Of a stretch of DNA of 64,000 nt, positions 53,103 to 61,549 are shown piece after piece (the stretch's first letter is position 1; the number at the start of each line of letters is the position of its first letter). Position numbers and translations under genes: made by a program. Source of the DNA: Anaerolineae bacterium (GTDB taxonomy: Bacteria; Chloroflexota; Anaerolineae; Aggregatilineales; Phototrophicaceae); the NCBI GenBank assembly GCA_023382675.1, contig JAHDWN010000014.1:1-64000 (forward strand), in the 5' to 3' direction. The notes beneath the pieces are model-generated. The model ran no database searches, was not told the origin of the DNA, and saw only the letters and a program-made list of their open reading frames with translations.

Positions 53103-53519
53103 CTAACGGGTCGTGAGCAGCTCTGTGCGCGCCTGCGACCAATCAATCGCCTCATCCGCGCTCTTCAGGAAGGCGATGGCTTCATCGACGGTGTCGAAGC
53201 TTTGCGTTCTGAGATGCATCAGCTCGCGCGCAACCCCCATCGCGAGTTTAACAATCACGTTTTGCCCTCCAACCGTCAAAACCCAGCCGGCGCGTTCATG
53301 GATGGGGGTCGACCGCGCGGTACTGATGGTTGCTGGCAAGGATGGAGAAGTTGTCGCCGCTGTCGAGTCGACGATGATATGCACCCACTGCGCGTCGCAC
53401 GAATCGATCATGGCAACCGAGCGATTTCCGCTGGTTATCATGTCTTCTTTGGTGGCTTCACCAAAAAAGCGCGTCATGATGACGGCATTCGGTACCAACC
53501 ACTCCGTTTGAAAAGGCAT
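53103..53519 (-). CDS. STAS-like protein, tandem copy 1 of 3
   Basis: The 138-residue protein starts MPFQTEWLVPNAVIMTRFFG and has the core WVHIIVDSTAATTSPSLPAT and the end FDTVDEAIAFLKSADEAIDW. It shares about half its residues with the genes at 53643 and 54191. The layout is that of short SpoIIAA/STAS-like proteins seen in Chloroflexota, without a clear phosphorylated Ser. It is the last gene of a tandem array. ATG 53519 is chosen by alignment to its sisters. Confidence 0.75.
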   Translation of the reverse strand: MPFQTEWLVPNAVIMTRFFGEATKEDMITSGNRSVAMIDSCDAQWVHIIVDSTAATTSPSLPATISTARSTPIHERAGWVLTVGGQNVIVKLAMGVARELMHLRTQSFDTVDEAIAFLKSADEAIDWSQARTELLTTR

Positions 53520-53642
53520 TGCGACTCCTACATTTCTTGAAGAACATACTTCAATAGCATAACGCTGACGGCAAGGAGCGTTCATGAAGTTCTTCTGAAT
53601 TCGGGCGCTTCGCCTGTTATGAATCGACACCCCAAGGACGAG

Positions 53643-54065
53643 TCAGCGTGGGCCAGACGTGAGCAACTCTGCGCGCGCCTGAGACCAATCAATCGTCTCG
53701 TCCACGCTTTTCAGGAAGGCGATGGCTTCTTCGAGCGTGTCGAAGTTTTGCGTTCTGACCTGGAGAAGCTGACGGGAAACACTGGATGCGAACTTGATGA
53801 TCGGGTTTTGCTCGCCAATCGTCACGAGCCAGCCGGCCCGTTCGTGCTTGGGGGAGGATTTCGCCGCCCTGATGGTCGCGGGCAGCGGTGGGGAAGCCGT
53901 TACCGCCGTCGTATCGACAATGATGTGGATCAGGGGCGTATCACAGGTCTCGATCAGGTCGATGATATTGTGGCCATTCTGGATGATCTCATCTTCCGTC
54001 GGCGCGCCTGAGAAGCGAGAAAAAACCACGGCCTTGGGCACGTACCAGTTGCTTTGAATGGGCAT
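53643..54065 (-). CDS. STAS-like protein, tandem copy 2 of 3
   Basis: The 140-residue protein starts MPIQSNWYVPKAVVFSRFSG, continues with LIHIIVDTTAVTASPPLPAT and ends FDTLEEAIAFLKSVDETIDW, QARAELLTSGPR. It is about 60 percent identical by eye to copy 3 and less to copy 1. Function is unknown. About 120 bases separate the genes, and the spacers contain a common sequence, so duplication included the flanks. Confidence 0.75.
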   Translation of the reverse strand: MPIQSNWYVPKAVVFSRFSGAPTEDEIIQNGHNIIDLIETCDTPLIHIIVDTTAVTASPPLPATIRAAKSSPKHERAGWLVTIGEQNPIIKFASSVSRQLLQVRTQNFDTLEEAIAFLKSVDETIDWSQARAELLTSGPR

Positions 54066-54190
54066 TACGCTGACTCCTGCATTTCTTCAACAGTATACTC
54101 CACACAGCCAACCGGTGACTGCAAGGCATACGTGAAGGTCTTCTGAATTCGGGCGCTTCGCCTGTTCTGAACCGACACCCCAAGGACGAG

Positions 54191-54613
54191 TCAGCGTGGG
54201 CCGGACGTGAGCAATTCTGCGCGCGCCTGCGACCAATCAATCGTCTCGTCCATGGTCTTCAGGAAGGCGATGGCGTCTTCGAGCGTGTCGAAGTTTTGCG
54301 TTCTGACTTGCAGAAGCTGGCGCGCAACACTCATCGCGAATTTGACCACCGTGTTCTGACCACCGATCGTCAGCAGCCAGCCGGCGCGTTCGTGGCGGGG
54401 GGACGCTTTTGCTGTTCTAATCGTCACGGGAAGGGGCGGGACAGCCGTCACTTCCGTTGAATCGATGATGATGTGGACAAAGCGCGTATCGCACGAATTG
54501 ATCATGGCAATTGTGTCATGAGAATTGCCGATCATCTCTTCTTCGGTGGATTCACCCCAATAGCGGGTAAGAATGACGGCATTTGGTACTAACCAGTCGC
54601 TTCGAATAGGCAT
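54191..54613 (-). CDS. STAS-like protein, tandem copy 3 of 3
   Basis: The 140-residue protein starts MPIRSDWLVPNAVILTRYWG, continues FVHIIIDSTEVTAVPPLPVT, and shares QARAELLTSGPR with copy 2. It is the first gene of the array on the minus strand. ATG 54613 is chosen by alignment; the in-frame codons upstream do not match. Expression of the three genes together is likely, with no separate terminators seen. Confidence 0.75.
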   Translation of the reverse strand: MPIRSDWLVPNAVILTRYWGESTEEEMIGNSHDTIAMINSCDTRFVHIIIDSTEVTAVPPLPVTIRTAKASPRHERAGWLLTIGGQNTVVKFAMSVARQLLQVRTQNFDTLEDAIAFLKTMDETIDWSQARAELLTSGPR

Positions 54614-54857
54614 TGCGCTGACTCCTAGATCCAATAAACCACAGAGTGCAACATTAGGATACCGTCGATTGCATAGGAACACCGTTAAGATTTACTGTAA
54701 TATTTCGCAATGCAGGCGCGCTGCGGTGGCGATCTCGCCCCCTGCGATTCAGTAAAAATTGATTAGAATGAAGCGTCTGCTGAATGCTGATCTCCCATTG
54801 TCGAGAGGCGGTGGGAGGGTGTTGTGAGCGAGCGATGGATTACAGGAGCAGGGAGCG

Positions 54858-55469
54858 ATGGCAAAGAAGGCGACGAAAAGCGCGAAAGCGACCCGGCCCA
54901 GCGGGTTCGCGGCACGTTATGGGCACTTATTGACGATGGATCGCATCATCATCGGCGGGAGCGTGCTGCTGGCGCTGATCCTGATCGGTGTGTTCGCGCT
55001 CAGTGCCAGCCAGAACAGCCCGGTCGAGATCGAGGGCATTGTGCGCTCGGTCGGCCTGGCACGCGATCATCAGGAGAATGTCAGCTACCCGAACACGGGG
55101 CTGCCACCGGTGGGCGGGACGCATAACCCGACGTGGATGAACTGCGGCATTTACGATACGCCGGTGCGCACGGAACTGGCGGTGCATTCGCTGGAGCACG
55201 GCAGCGTCTGGGTGACGTACCAGCCGGAGTTGCCCGCGGATCAGGTGCAGCAGCTGCGCGATCTGGTGCGCGGCAAAGACCACGTCCTGCTGAGTCCGTT
55301 CCCCGGCCTGAAAAGCCCGGTGGTGGCGACGGCCTGGGGGCTGCAGCTCGAACTGCCGGACACCAGCGACTCGCGGCTGGCGGCCTTCATCCGCAACTAC
55401 GAGAATGGGCCGCAGACACCGGAACCGGGCGCGGCCTGCTCCGGTGGGGTCGGGCAGCCGATTGCGTAG
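54858..55469 (+). CDS. DUF3105 membrane-anchored protein
   Basis: The 203-residue protein has a basic N-terminus, one membrane helix (about 30-50, DRIIIGGSVLLALILIGVFALSA) and an outer DUF3105 domain. Signature words are YPNTGLPPVGGTHNPTWMNCGIYDTPV, AVHSLEHGSVWVTYQPELPA, and PGLKSPVVATAWG. The conserved His/Cys residues suggest metal binding, but no activity is known. GGAGCAGGGAG precedes ATG 54858. Confidence 0.9.
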   Translation: MAKKATKSAKATRPSGFAARYGHLLTMDRIIIGGSVLLALILIGVFALSASQNSPVEIEGIVRSVGLARDHQENVSYPNTGLPPVGGTHNPTWMNCGIYDTPVRTELAVHSLEHGSVWVTYQPELPADQVQQLRDLVRGKDHVLLSPFPGLKSPVVATAWGLQLELPDTSDSRLAAFIRNYENGPQTPEPGAACSGGVGQPIA

Positions 55470-55567
55470 AGGGCGGGTAGCCGCCGATAGCCATTGGCTG
55501 GATAGTGTGGGGCGCATCACGCTGCGCCCTCGCTGCGCCCTCGCTGCTGTCCTTGTGCCCAATGCCG

Positions 55568-56440
55568 TTATTTTGCGGGCGTCATCGGTTCAGAGACGGT
55601 CGCCGCGACAATCGGCGTGTAGAGTTCCGGGCGGCGGTTGAAATAGAAGTGCCACGTGTTGCGCACTTCTTGGATCACGTCCAGATCCATATCACGCACG
55701 ATCAGCTCTTCGTCGTGGGCGCTGCCGACAGCGCCGATGAACTGGCCGCGCGGGTCGCAGAAGTAGCTTTCGCCGTAGAAGTCGTCGTCGCCATATTCCT
55801 CGATGCCGACGCGGTTGATCGTGCCGACGAAATAGGTGTTGAAGATGGCGTGTGAGGTCTGCTCGATGCGCCACAGGTGCTGGCTCAGTCCGCGCGAGGT
55901 GGCCGACGGGATAAAGACCATCTCTGCGCCGTTCAGCCCCAGGATGCGCGCGCCCTCCGGGAAGTGGCGGTCGTGGCAGATGTAGACGCCGACCTTGCCG
56001 ACGGACGTTTCAAAGACAGGGTAGCCGAGGTTGCCGGGGCGGAAATAGTATTTTTCCCAGAAGCCGGGCACCTGCGGGATGTGCGTCTTGCGGTATTTGC
56101 CCTTGTACGTGCCGTCGGAATCGATCACAGCGGCGGTGTTGTAATAGACGCCGACGCCATCCTGCTCGAACGTCGGCACGACCAGCACCAGCTTGAGTTC
56201 CTGCGCCAGCTTCTGCATCTTTTCGGTCGTCGGCCCGTTCGGGATCGGCTCGGTGTAGCTGAAGAACTCCGGCTTCTGTACCTGACAGAAATAGGGGCCA
56301 TAAAAAAGCTCCTGAAAGCACATGACCTGCGCGCCCTGGTCGGCGGCCTTGCGCGCATATTCGACGTGCTTCTCGATCATCGACTCTTTGTCACCCGTCC
56401 AGGTGGCCTGGAGCAGTGCTCCACGGACGATGCGTGTCAT
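55568..56440 (-). CDS. Nitrilase-superfamily amidohydrolase (beta-ureidopropionase-like)
   Basis: The 290-residue protein has the catalytic triad Glu44 (CFQELFYGPYF), Lys118 (YRKTHIPQVPGFWEKYYFRPGN) and Cys155 (VYICHDRHFPEGAR). The YYFRPGN stretch is characteristic of the beta-ureidopropionase/N-carbamoylputrescine amidase branch. It should hydrolyse an N-carbamoyl amine to amine, CO2 and ammonia. AAAGGAG precedes ATG 56440. It is 180 bases from the next gene on the other strand. Pyrimidine or polyamine breakdown is the likely context. Confidence 0.9.
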   Translation of the reverse strand: MTRIVRGALLQATWTGDKESMIEKHVEYARKAADQGAQVMCFQELFYGPYFCQVQKPEFFSYTEPIPNGPTTEKMQKLAQELKLVLVVPTFEQDGVGVYYNTAAVIDSDGTYKGKYRKTHIPQVPGFWEKYYFRPGNLGYPVFETSVGKVGVYICHDRHFPEGARILGLNGAEMVFIPSATSRGLSQHLWRIEQTSHAIFNTYFVGTINRVGIEEYGDDDFYGESYFCDPRGQFIGAVGSAHDEELIVRDMDLDVIQEVRNTWHFYFNRRPELYTPIVAATVSEPMTPAK

Positions 56441-56620
56441 GATTAATAATCTCCTTTATGGCCTGAAGTAGTTCGGATGGCTAATTTTAGCAAGCGGCGA
56501 GTCGATGACAAATCAGATGGGGTTCGATAGGCTGGGTGCGAAATCGTGTGATTCGTGACATTAAGAGGGAGTCTTCGGGTTGCCCAGATTTGATCGATGG
56601 CAATGGAAAGGAAAGCGTCC

Positions 56621-57205
56621 ATGTCCGTTGATGCGGCATTCACACAGTTTCCGATCTTAATGACGAACCGGTTGCGCTTGCGCCAGATTCAGCCGGGTGA
56701 TGCTGAGGCGCTGTTTGCGGTCAAGTCGAATCCGGTGGTAACGCATCCCTACGGGCGAACGCCGCACGCGTCGCTGGATGACACCCGCGCCTGGATGCAG
56801 CGCATACACGGAAACTATGAGAGGCGCGAAGGGCTGGTCTGGGCGATCACGTTTCCGGGCAAAGATGTGGTGATCGGGTCAGTTCTGCTCTGGAACTTCG
56901 ACGCGGAGTATCAATGTGGGGAGATCGGTTACGAGCTCGATCCGGCGTTCTGGCGTCAGGGCATCATGGCCGAGGCAGTGCCGGTTATCCTGCGCTATGG
57001 CTTCACTGCGCTGGATTTGCATCGGATTGAAGCGGTCACCAGCGCTGAAAATGTGCCCTCCGGCAGCCTGCTGCGCAAGCTCGGCTTCGACCTGGAGGGC
57101 ACGCTGCGCCAACGCCAGTTCTTTGAGGGGCGCTACGAAGATCAGCTGTATTTCGGCTTGCTTAAAGACAAATGGCTGAAGTCAGCCGCTTCGGGTATCC
57201 CCTAG
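56621..57205 (+). CDS. GNAT N-acetyltransferase (RimJ/RimL type)
   Basis: The 194-residue protein begins with LTNRLRLRQI-like TNRLRLRQIQPGDAEALFAV and has the acetyl-CoA block IGYELDPAFWRQGIMAEAVPVILRYGF, then LHRIEAVTSAENVPSGSLLRKLGFDLEGTLRQRQFF. This is the RimJ/RimL ribosomal-protein or drug acetyltransferase pattern. I use ATG 56621 after GGAAAGG; ATG 56597 is possible. Confidence 0.88.
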   Translation: MSVDAAFTQFPILMTNRLRLRQIQPGDAEALFAVKSNPVVTHPYGRTPHASLDDTRAWMQRIHGNYERREGLVWAITFPGKDVVIGSVLLWNFDAEYQCGEIGYELDPAFWRQGIMAEAVPVILRYGFTALDLHRIEAVTSAENVPSGSLLRKLGFDLEGTLRQRQFFEGRYEDQLYFGLLKDKWLKSAASGIP

Positions 57206-57329
57206 CTGATGCTGTCCTGAAGAGCTTCGGGCTGTCTGGATGTTGCAGGTGACGCAAGACATGGTTTTCGGTGGCGTTCTGGCTTAGAATGGCAGTCCCC
57301 CTGTCTGGGAAAGCAAGGAGAGAAAGCCC

Positions 57330-58490
57330 ATGAGCGCCCGCCACATCTATCTCGATCATTCCGCCACCACGCCGGTCGATCCGCGTGTGGTCGAGGCGAT
57401 GCTGCCCTATTTCAGCGACATCTACGGCAATTCGCACTCCGCGCACAGCTTCGGGCAGCGGGCGGAGATGGCGGTCGAAGACGCGCGCGAGACGATGGCG
57501 CGGGTGCTCAACTGCAAGCCGTCAGAGATCATCTTCACCAGCGGCGGCTCGGAGAGCGATAACCTGGCGCTGCGCGGCGCGGGCTGGACACGCAAACGGG
57601 CTGACGGGCGCGATCATCTGATCACGTCGCCGGTCGAGCACAGCGCGGTCATCCGCACGGTGGCGCAGATGGCCGAAGTGATGGGCTTCAGCGAGACGAT
57701 CCTGCCGATTGGCAGCGATGGCATGGTTGACCCGGAAGACTTCGCGGGCGCGGTTACGCCGCAAACGTCGCTGGCGAGCCTGATGTACGCCAACAACGAA
57801 GTCGGCACGATCAACCCGATCCCGCACCTGGCGGCGCTGGCGCACGAGCACGGCGTGTTGTTTCATACGGATGCGGTGCAGGCGGGCGGGCAGATGCCGC
57901 TCGACGTGCAGGCGCTCGGTGTTGACATGCTGAGTCTGTCGGCGCACAAATTCTACGGGCCGAAGGGCGTCGGCGCGCTCTACGTGCGCGAGGGCATCGA
58001 CCTGCTGCCGAGCCAGTCGGGCGGCATCCACGAGGATGGGCGGCGCGCGGGGACGCTGAACACGCCGGGCATCGTCGGCATGGCGAAGGCGCTCGAACTG
58101 GCGTATGCGGAGCATGATGCGCGCGTCGCGCATTACCAGACCTTGCGCGATGCCTTGATTGACGGCGTGCTGGCGCGTGTGCCCGGCGCGCATCTGACGG
58201 GGCATCGCACGCAGCGGCTGCCTGGGCACGCGAGCTTCATCCTCGATGGCGTCGAAGCCAACATGCTGCTGGTGCATCTCGATCTCAAGGGCATTGCGGG
58301 GAGCAGCGGCAGCGCCTGTAAGACGGGCAATCCGGAGCCATCTGGCTTGCTGGTGGCGATGGGGTACACGCCGGAGCAGGCGCTCACCGGGCTGCGGTTG
58401 ACCGTCGGGATGCAGACGACCGAGGCGGACATTGACTATACCATCGACGTGATCGCGGAGAGCGTCGAGAAAGTGCGGGCGCTGGCATGA
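57330..58490 (+). CDS. Cysteine desulfurase (NifS/IscS family)
   Basis: The 386-residue PLP enzyme releases sulfur from cysteine. It has IYLDHSATTPVDPRVVEAM, TSGGSESDNLA, His104 (SPVEHSAV), Asp181 and Gln184 (FHTDAVQAGG), and the Schiff-base Lys207 (LSAHKFYGPKG). The active-site loop GSSGSACKTGNPEPS carries Cys330. The short loop after the cysteine places it near the group I/NifS branch. AAGGAG precedes ATG 57330. It overlaps the ACT-domain gene by four bases (ATGA). Confidence 0.95.
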   Translation: MSARHIYLDHSATTPVDPRVVEAMLPYFSDIYGNSHSAHSFGQRAEMAVEDARETMARVLNCKPSEIIFTSGGSESDNLALRGAGWTRKRADGRDHLITSPVEHSAVIRTVAQMAEVMGFSETILPIGSDGMVDPEDFAGAVTPQTSLASLMYANNEVGTINPIPHLAALAHEHGVLFHTDAVQAGGQMPLDVQALGVDMLSLSAHKFYGPKGVGALYVREGIDLLPSQSGGIHEDGRRAGTLNTPGIVGMAKALELAYAEHDARVAHYQTLRDALIDGVLARVPGAHLTGHRTQRLPGHASFILDGVEANMLLVHLDLKGIAGSSGSACKTGNPEPSGLLVAMGYTPEQALTGLRLTVGMQTTEADIDYTIDVIAESVEKVRALA

Positions 58491-58930
58491 ACGAACTACT
58501 CGAAGATGCTCTCAAACGGACGACCCTATACACTGACGGCGGCCTGTACGCCTTCGCACAACTGCCCGCTGAGGCGGTGACGGACGCCACCCACATCCTC
58601 GCCGAACTGCCCGATCCGTTCAGCGCGCTGCTGATCGACAAGGACGAGATCACGCTGGTGCTGCCGACTCATGCCTGGGACACCGTGGCGGCGCGTGTGC
58701 CTGGGGCGGTGCGCGAGCGCGACGACTACCGGCTGATCACGTTCGACGCGGTGCTGCCGCCGACACTGATCGGCTACATGGCCCATATCAGCGCGGCGCT
58801 GGCGGCGGCGGGCGTGCCGATCTTCCCGTTCGCTGCTTTCAGCCGGGATCATCTGCTCGTCCCGGCCAGCCACTTCGATCAGGCGTGGGCGACGCTGATC
58901 CACGACGTCGGACTGCGGGAAGCGGAATAG
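58487..58930 (+). CDS. ACT-domain protein co-translated with cysteine desulfurase
   Basis: The 147-residue protein has an ACT_7-like layout: LYAFAQLPAEAVTDATHIL, then DEITLVLPTHAWDTVAARVPG, and the second unit LPPTLIGYMAHISAALAAAGVPIFPFAAFSRDHLLVPASHFDQAW. Such proteins bind amino acids and often act as sensors (related to CASTOR). Its start overlaps the desulfurase stop, so it may sense cysteine or control the enzyme; this is an inference. Confidence 0.8.
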   Translation: MNELLEDALKRTTLYTDGGLYAFAQLPAEAVTDATHILAELPDPFSALLIDKDEITLVLPTHAWDTVAARVPGAVRERDDYRLITFDAVLPPTLIGYMAHISAALAAAGVPIFPFAAFSRDHLLVPASHFDQAWATLIHDVGLREAE

Positions 58931-59277
58931 AAGGGTACTCAGTACTTGGTACTCGGTACTCGGTACTGGGTTCAGTTAGGGTGCTCGGTGCTCAGTGCTC
59001 GGTTAGGTTTATCGTTCACGGTGCGGGAAGCAGTGATGCGTGATGAGTAATGGGTAATTAGGGTGCTCGCTGCGCGGCGAATATGGGCGTGACCGAAGGC
59101 GATGCCACCGAGCTAATTGTTTCCAGCCCGCTTCAGGGGGCTTGATGTCCCTTAGCCGACTGGCTTCAGCCGTCGGCGATACTCGATGCTCAGAATCGTG
59201 AATAGCGAATGGCCAACGGCTCATAAGCCGACCGCCGAAGGCCAATACCCAATAGCCAAAGGCTAAAGACTGAATCA
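58931..59277 (+). repeat. Composite intergenic repeat, long copy
   Basis: This 347-base gap holds GTACTCAGTACTTGGTACTC and GTGCTCGGTGCTCAGTGCTC tracts (58935-59005), GTGATGCGTGATGAGTAATG words, a hairpin CCGACTGGCTTCAGCCGTCGG-like near 59157-59177, and a GGCCAACGGCTCATAAGCCG to AGCCAAAGGCTAAAGACTG tract ending just before the next ATG. No gene is seen. Confidence 0.65.
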
Positions 59278-59652
59278 ATGGACATTCCGATCTTTCCCAG
59301 CACTGAAGCGCCGAAGCCGCGCGAGGAAGTGCGCATCGAAGCGCTGGACATCGCACTCTATCGCGACCGGATGCGCGTGCTCGTCCACATCCACGTGACG
59401 CCGTTCATGGAGCGGCCGAATCTGCTGATCATGGTGCGCGACGCCAACGACCGGCTCGTGGGCGAGCTGAACGTGATCGAGACAATGCATAACGACATGG
59501 AGTTCACGCTGCATCTGCGCGGCGTGACCGACCCGACCGGCTGGTACACCGCCGAGGTCGATCTGTTCTACGAGACGCGCCATCCCCCGCTGGATACACG
59601 CGTGGAAGCCTTCGAGATCCCGGCATCCGCGCCGGACGAGGATGAGCTATGA
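59278..59652 (+). CDS. Beta-sandwich protein, unknown, upstream of a JAMM gene
   Basis: The 124-residue protein has repeated strand-like segments (RMRVLVHIHVTPFMERPNLL, then LTFTLHLR-like DMEFTLHLRGVTDPTGWYTA) and an acidic end (PASAPDEDEL). It is not ubiquitin-like. No family is recognised. Its stop overlaps the JAMM start (ATGA), so the two proteins are made together. A GGCTAA-type repeat lies before ATG 59278, with no clear ribosome site. Confidence 0.65.
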   Translation: MDIPIFPSTEAPKPREEVRIEALDIALYRDRMRVLVHIHVTPFMERPNLLIMVRDANDRLVGELNVIETMHNDMEFTLHLRGVTDPTGWYTAEVDLFYETRHPPLDTRVEAFEIPASAPDEDEL

Positions 59653-60194
59653 GCAGCGCGATCTGGCTGCGACCGGCGCTGGCGGCGCAGATCCTCGATC
59701 ATGCGCGGGCAGATGCGCCGCGCGAAGCCTGCGGCCTGTTGATCGGGCGCGGCAGGGCGGTCGAGCTGGTCGTGCCCGCGCGCAATGCTGCCGACGACGC
59801 GACGCGCTTCTTCCGGCTGGATGAGCGCGATCTGGTGCGTGGCGTGTTCGACGCCGAGCGACGCGGGCTGGAATTGATCGGCTTCTATCATTCGCACCCG
59901 GACGGCGTGGCGATGCCCTCGCCGACCGACATCGCGCAGAGCTATTACCCCGACGCCATCCACGTGATCGCCGGGCTGCGTTCCGCTGCGCCGCTGGCGG
60001 CGTGGCGGCTGCGCTACGGCGAGGCCGAGCGGATCACGCTTCACGTGGCCGATCAGCCGCCGGTCGCGCCGGATGCCGTGGGCGGGCGCAGCGTGCGCCT
60101 GGCGGTCGTAATCGCGGCGCTGCTGGCGCTGGCGCTGACGATTGCGGCGTCGCTGGCGCTGCTGCCACCTGCGCCGAAAATCCCCGTGCCATAA
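59649..60194 (+). CDS. JAMM (M67) metallopeptidase with C-terminal membrane helix
   Basis: The 181-residue protein has the JAMM core: Glu26 (APREACGLLIG), the HSH motif FYHSHPDG with His81 and His83, and Ser91 and Asp94 in SPTD. This is the Mec+/Rri1-like branch that cleaves isopeptide or CysO-cysteine bonds. A membrane helix follows (about 148-170, RLAVVIAALLALALTIAASLALL), so the catalytic domain is tail-anchored, probably facing the cytoplasm. Cysteine desulfurase 1.2 kb upstream hints at sulfur metabolism. Confidence 0.87.
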   Translation: MSSAIWLRPALAAQILDHARADAPREACGLLIGRGRAVELVVPARNAADDATRFFRLDERDLVRGVFDAERRGLELIGFYHSHPDGVAMPSPTDIAQSYYPDAIHVIAGLRSAAPLAAWRLRYGEAERITLHVADQPPVAPDAVGGRSVRLAVVIAALLALALTIAASLALLPPAPKIPVP

Positions 60195-60235
60195 AGCGGA
60201 GGAATTCGCCGCTATCTGCCACCCATGAGTAGAAT

Positions 60236-61537
60236 TCAAGCGCGCACGGGAACGCGCGACGCACGAATGCCCAACGACTCGATCAACGCGACGGTGTTGG
60301 CGACGCCATCTTCGGCGCGGATGTTTGCGCCCAGCGCCTCGGCGTTCTGGCGGATGGCGGGTTTCGTCGTCACTTCGCGGATGGCCGCGGCCAGTTTTTC
60401 TGCCGTCAGCTGCTTTTGCGGGATGGGCTGGCTGCCGACACCGAGTTCGTAGACGCGCTGCCCCCAGAACGGCTGATCGCCCATGAACGAGCAGGTGACC
60501 GTTGGCCGACCGGCGCGTAAACCGGCTGCCGTCGTGCCCGCGCCGCCGTGGTGGACGACCGCCGCCACGCGCGGGAAGAGCCAGTCATGCGGCGCCTGAT
60601 CGATCTGGAAGATCGTCTCCGGCAGAGCGCCCGCCTGGAGGCCGCCCCAGCCGGTGGCGATGATGCCGCGCACATTCGCCTGCCGCAGCGCGTCGATGAC
60701 GATATTCGCCAGCCGCTGCGGGTTGCGCCCGGCCATGCTGCCGAAGCCGACGTAGACCGGCGGCTCTCCGGCGTCAAGAAACGCCTGCAACTCGGCTGGC
60801 GGCTGCCAGTCGTTCGCCTGATCCAGAAACCAGAAGCCGTTGACGTAGGCAAAGTCCGGCCAGTCGTGCGGGCGCGGGATCATATGCTGGCTGTAGGCGT
60901 GCAGCACCGGGACAGGTCGCCCGGCTACCTCCGCGAGCACATCCTGCGAACGCGGCAGCTTGCCGAGGCCGAGTGTCTCTGCGCGGAACGTGTTGATCAT
61001 GCCGCGGTACGAGCTGTAGCCCATGTTCACCAGTTTGTAGCCCAACTTGTTGTAGCCGCCGCCCAGCTTCAACGCCGGGATGCCGATCGGCGGCATGTCC
61101 GCCGTGGGCACAATCATCGGCACCGACGCCGTCAAGATGGCAGGCACGCCGAGTTTTTCCGCGATATGGGGCACGCCAAAGGCTTTGGGATGATAGATGA
61201 TCAGATCCGGTTCCGCAGTTTGGGCGGCGGCCCAGGTTTCTTTCAGGATCTGCCGGTAGATGCGGTTGCTTTCTTTGGCCAGCTTGATCATCGTCTTGAC
61301 CGAACCGAAGACACCGGCAGCCTCTTCCATCGCTGCGCGGCCCTCGGCTGTATCCATGAGATCCAGGAGTTCGTTGTTCAGATAGCCATAGCGCAGGCCG
61401 TGCCCGGTGATGAAAGACTCAAAGCTGGCGGCGGTGCAGACGGTGACGGTATGCCCCGCCGCCAGCAAGCCTTTGCCCAGTGCGACATACGGCTGGACAT
61501 CGCCCCGTGAGCCAAGGGTGACGATCAGGATGTTCAT
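60236..61537 (-). CDS. UGT-type glycosyltransferase (GT1)
   Basis: The 433-residue protein starts MNILIVTLGSRGDVQPYVAL, the sterol-glucosyltransferase/MGT hallmark. The C-terminal nucleotide-sugar domain has VYVGFGSMAGRNPQRL, IFQIDQAPHDWLFPRVAAVVHHGGAGTTAAGLRAGRP, then GDQPFWGQRVYELGVG. It should transfer a sugar from an activated donor to a lipid or drug-like acceptor. It lies 12 bases after a TetR gene in the same operon, so its substrate or a toxin may be the inducer. Confidence 0.9.
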   Translation of the reverse strand: MNILIVTLGSRGDVQPYVALGKGLLAAGHTVTVCTAASFESFITGHGLRYGYLNNELLDLMDTAEGRAAMEEAAGVFGSVKTMIKLAKESNRIYRQILKETWAAAQTAEPDLIIYHPKAFGVPHIAEKLGVPAILTASVPMIVPTADMPPIGIPALKLGGGYNKLGYKLVNMGYSSYRGMINTFRAETLGLGKLPRSQDVLAEVAGRPVPVLHAYSQHMIPRPHDWPDFAYVNGFWFLDQANDWQPPAELQAFLDAGEPPVYVGFGSMAGRNPQRLANIVIDALRQANVRGIIATGWGGLQAGALPETIFQIDQAPHDWLFPRVAAVVHHGGAGTTAAGLRAGRPTVTCSFMGDQPFWGQRVYELGVGSQPIPQKQLTAEKLAAAIREVTTKPAIRQNAEALGANIRAEDGVANTVALIESLGIRASRVPVRA

Positions 61538-61549
61538 GGGTTGACCTCG

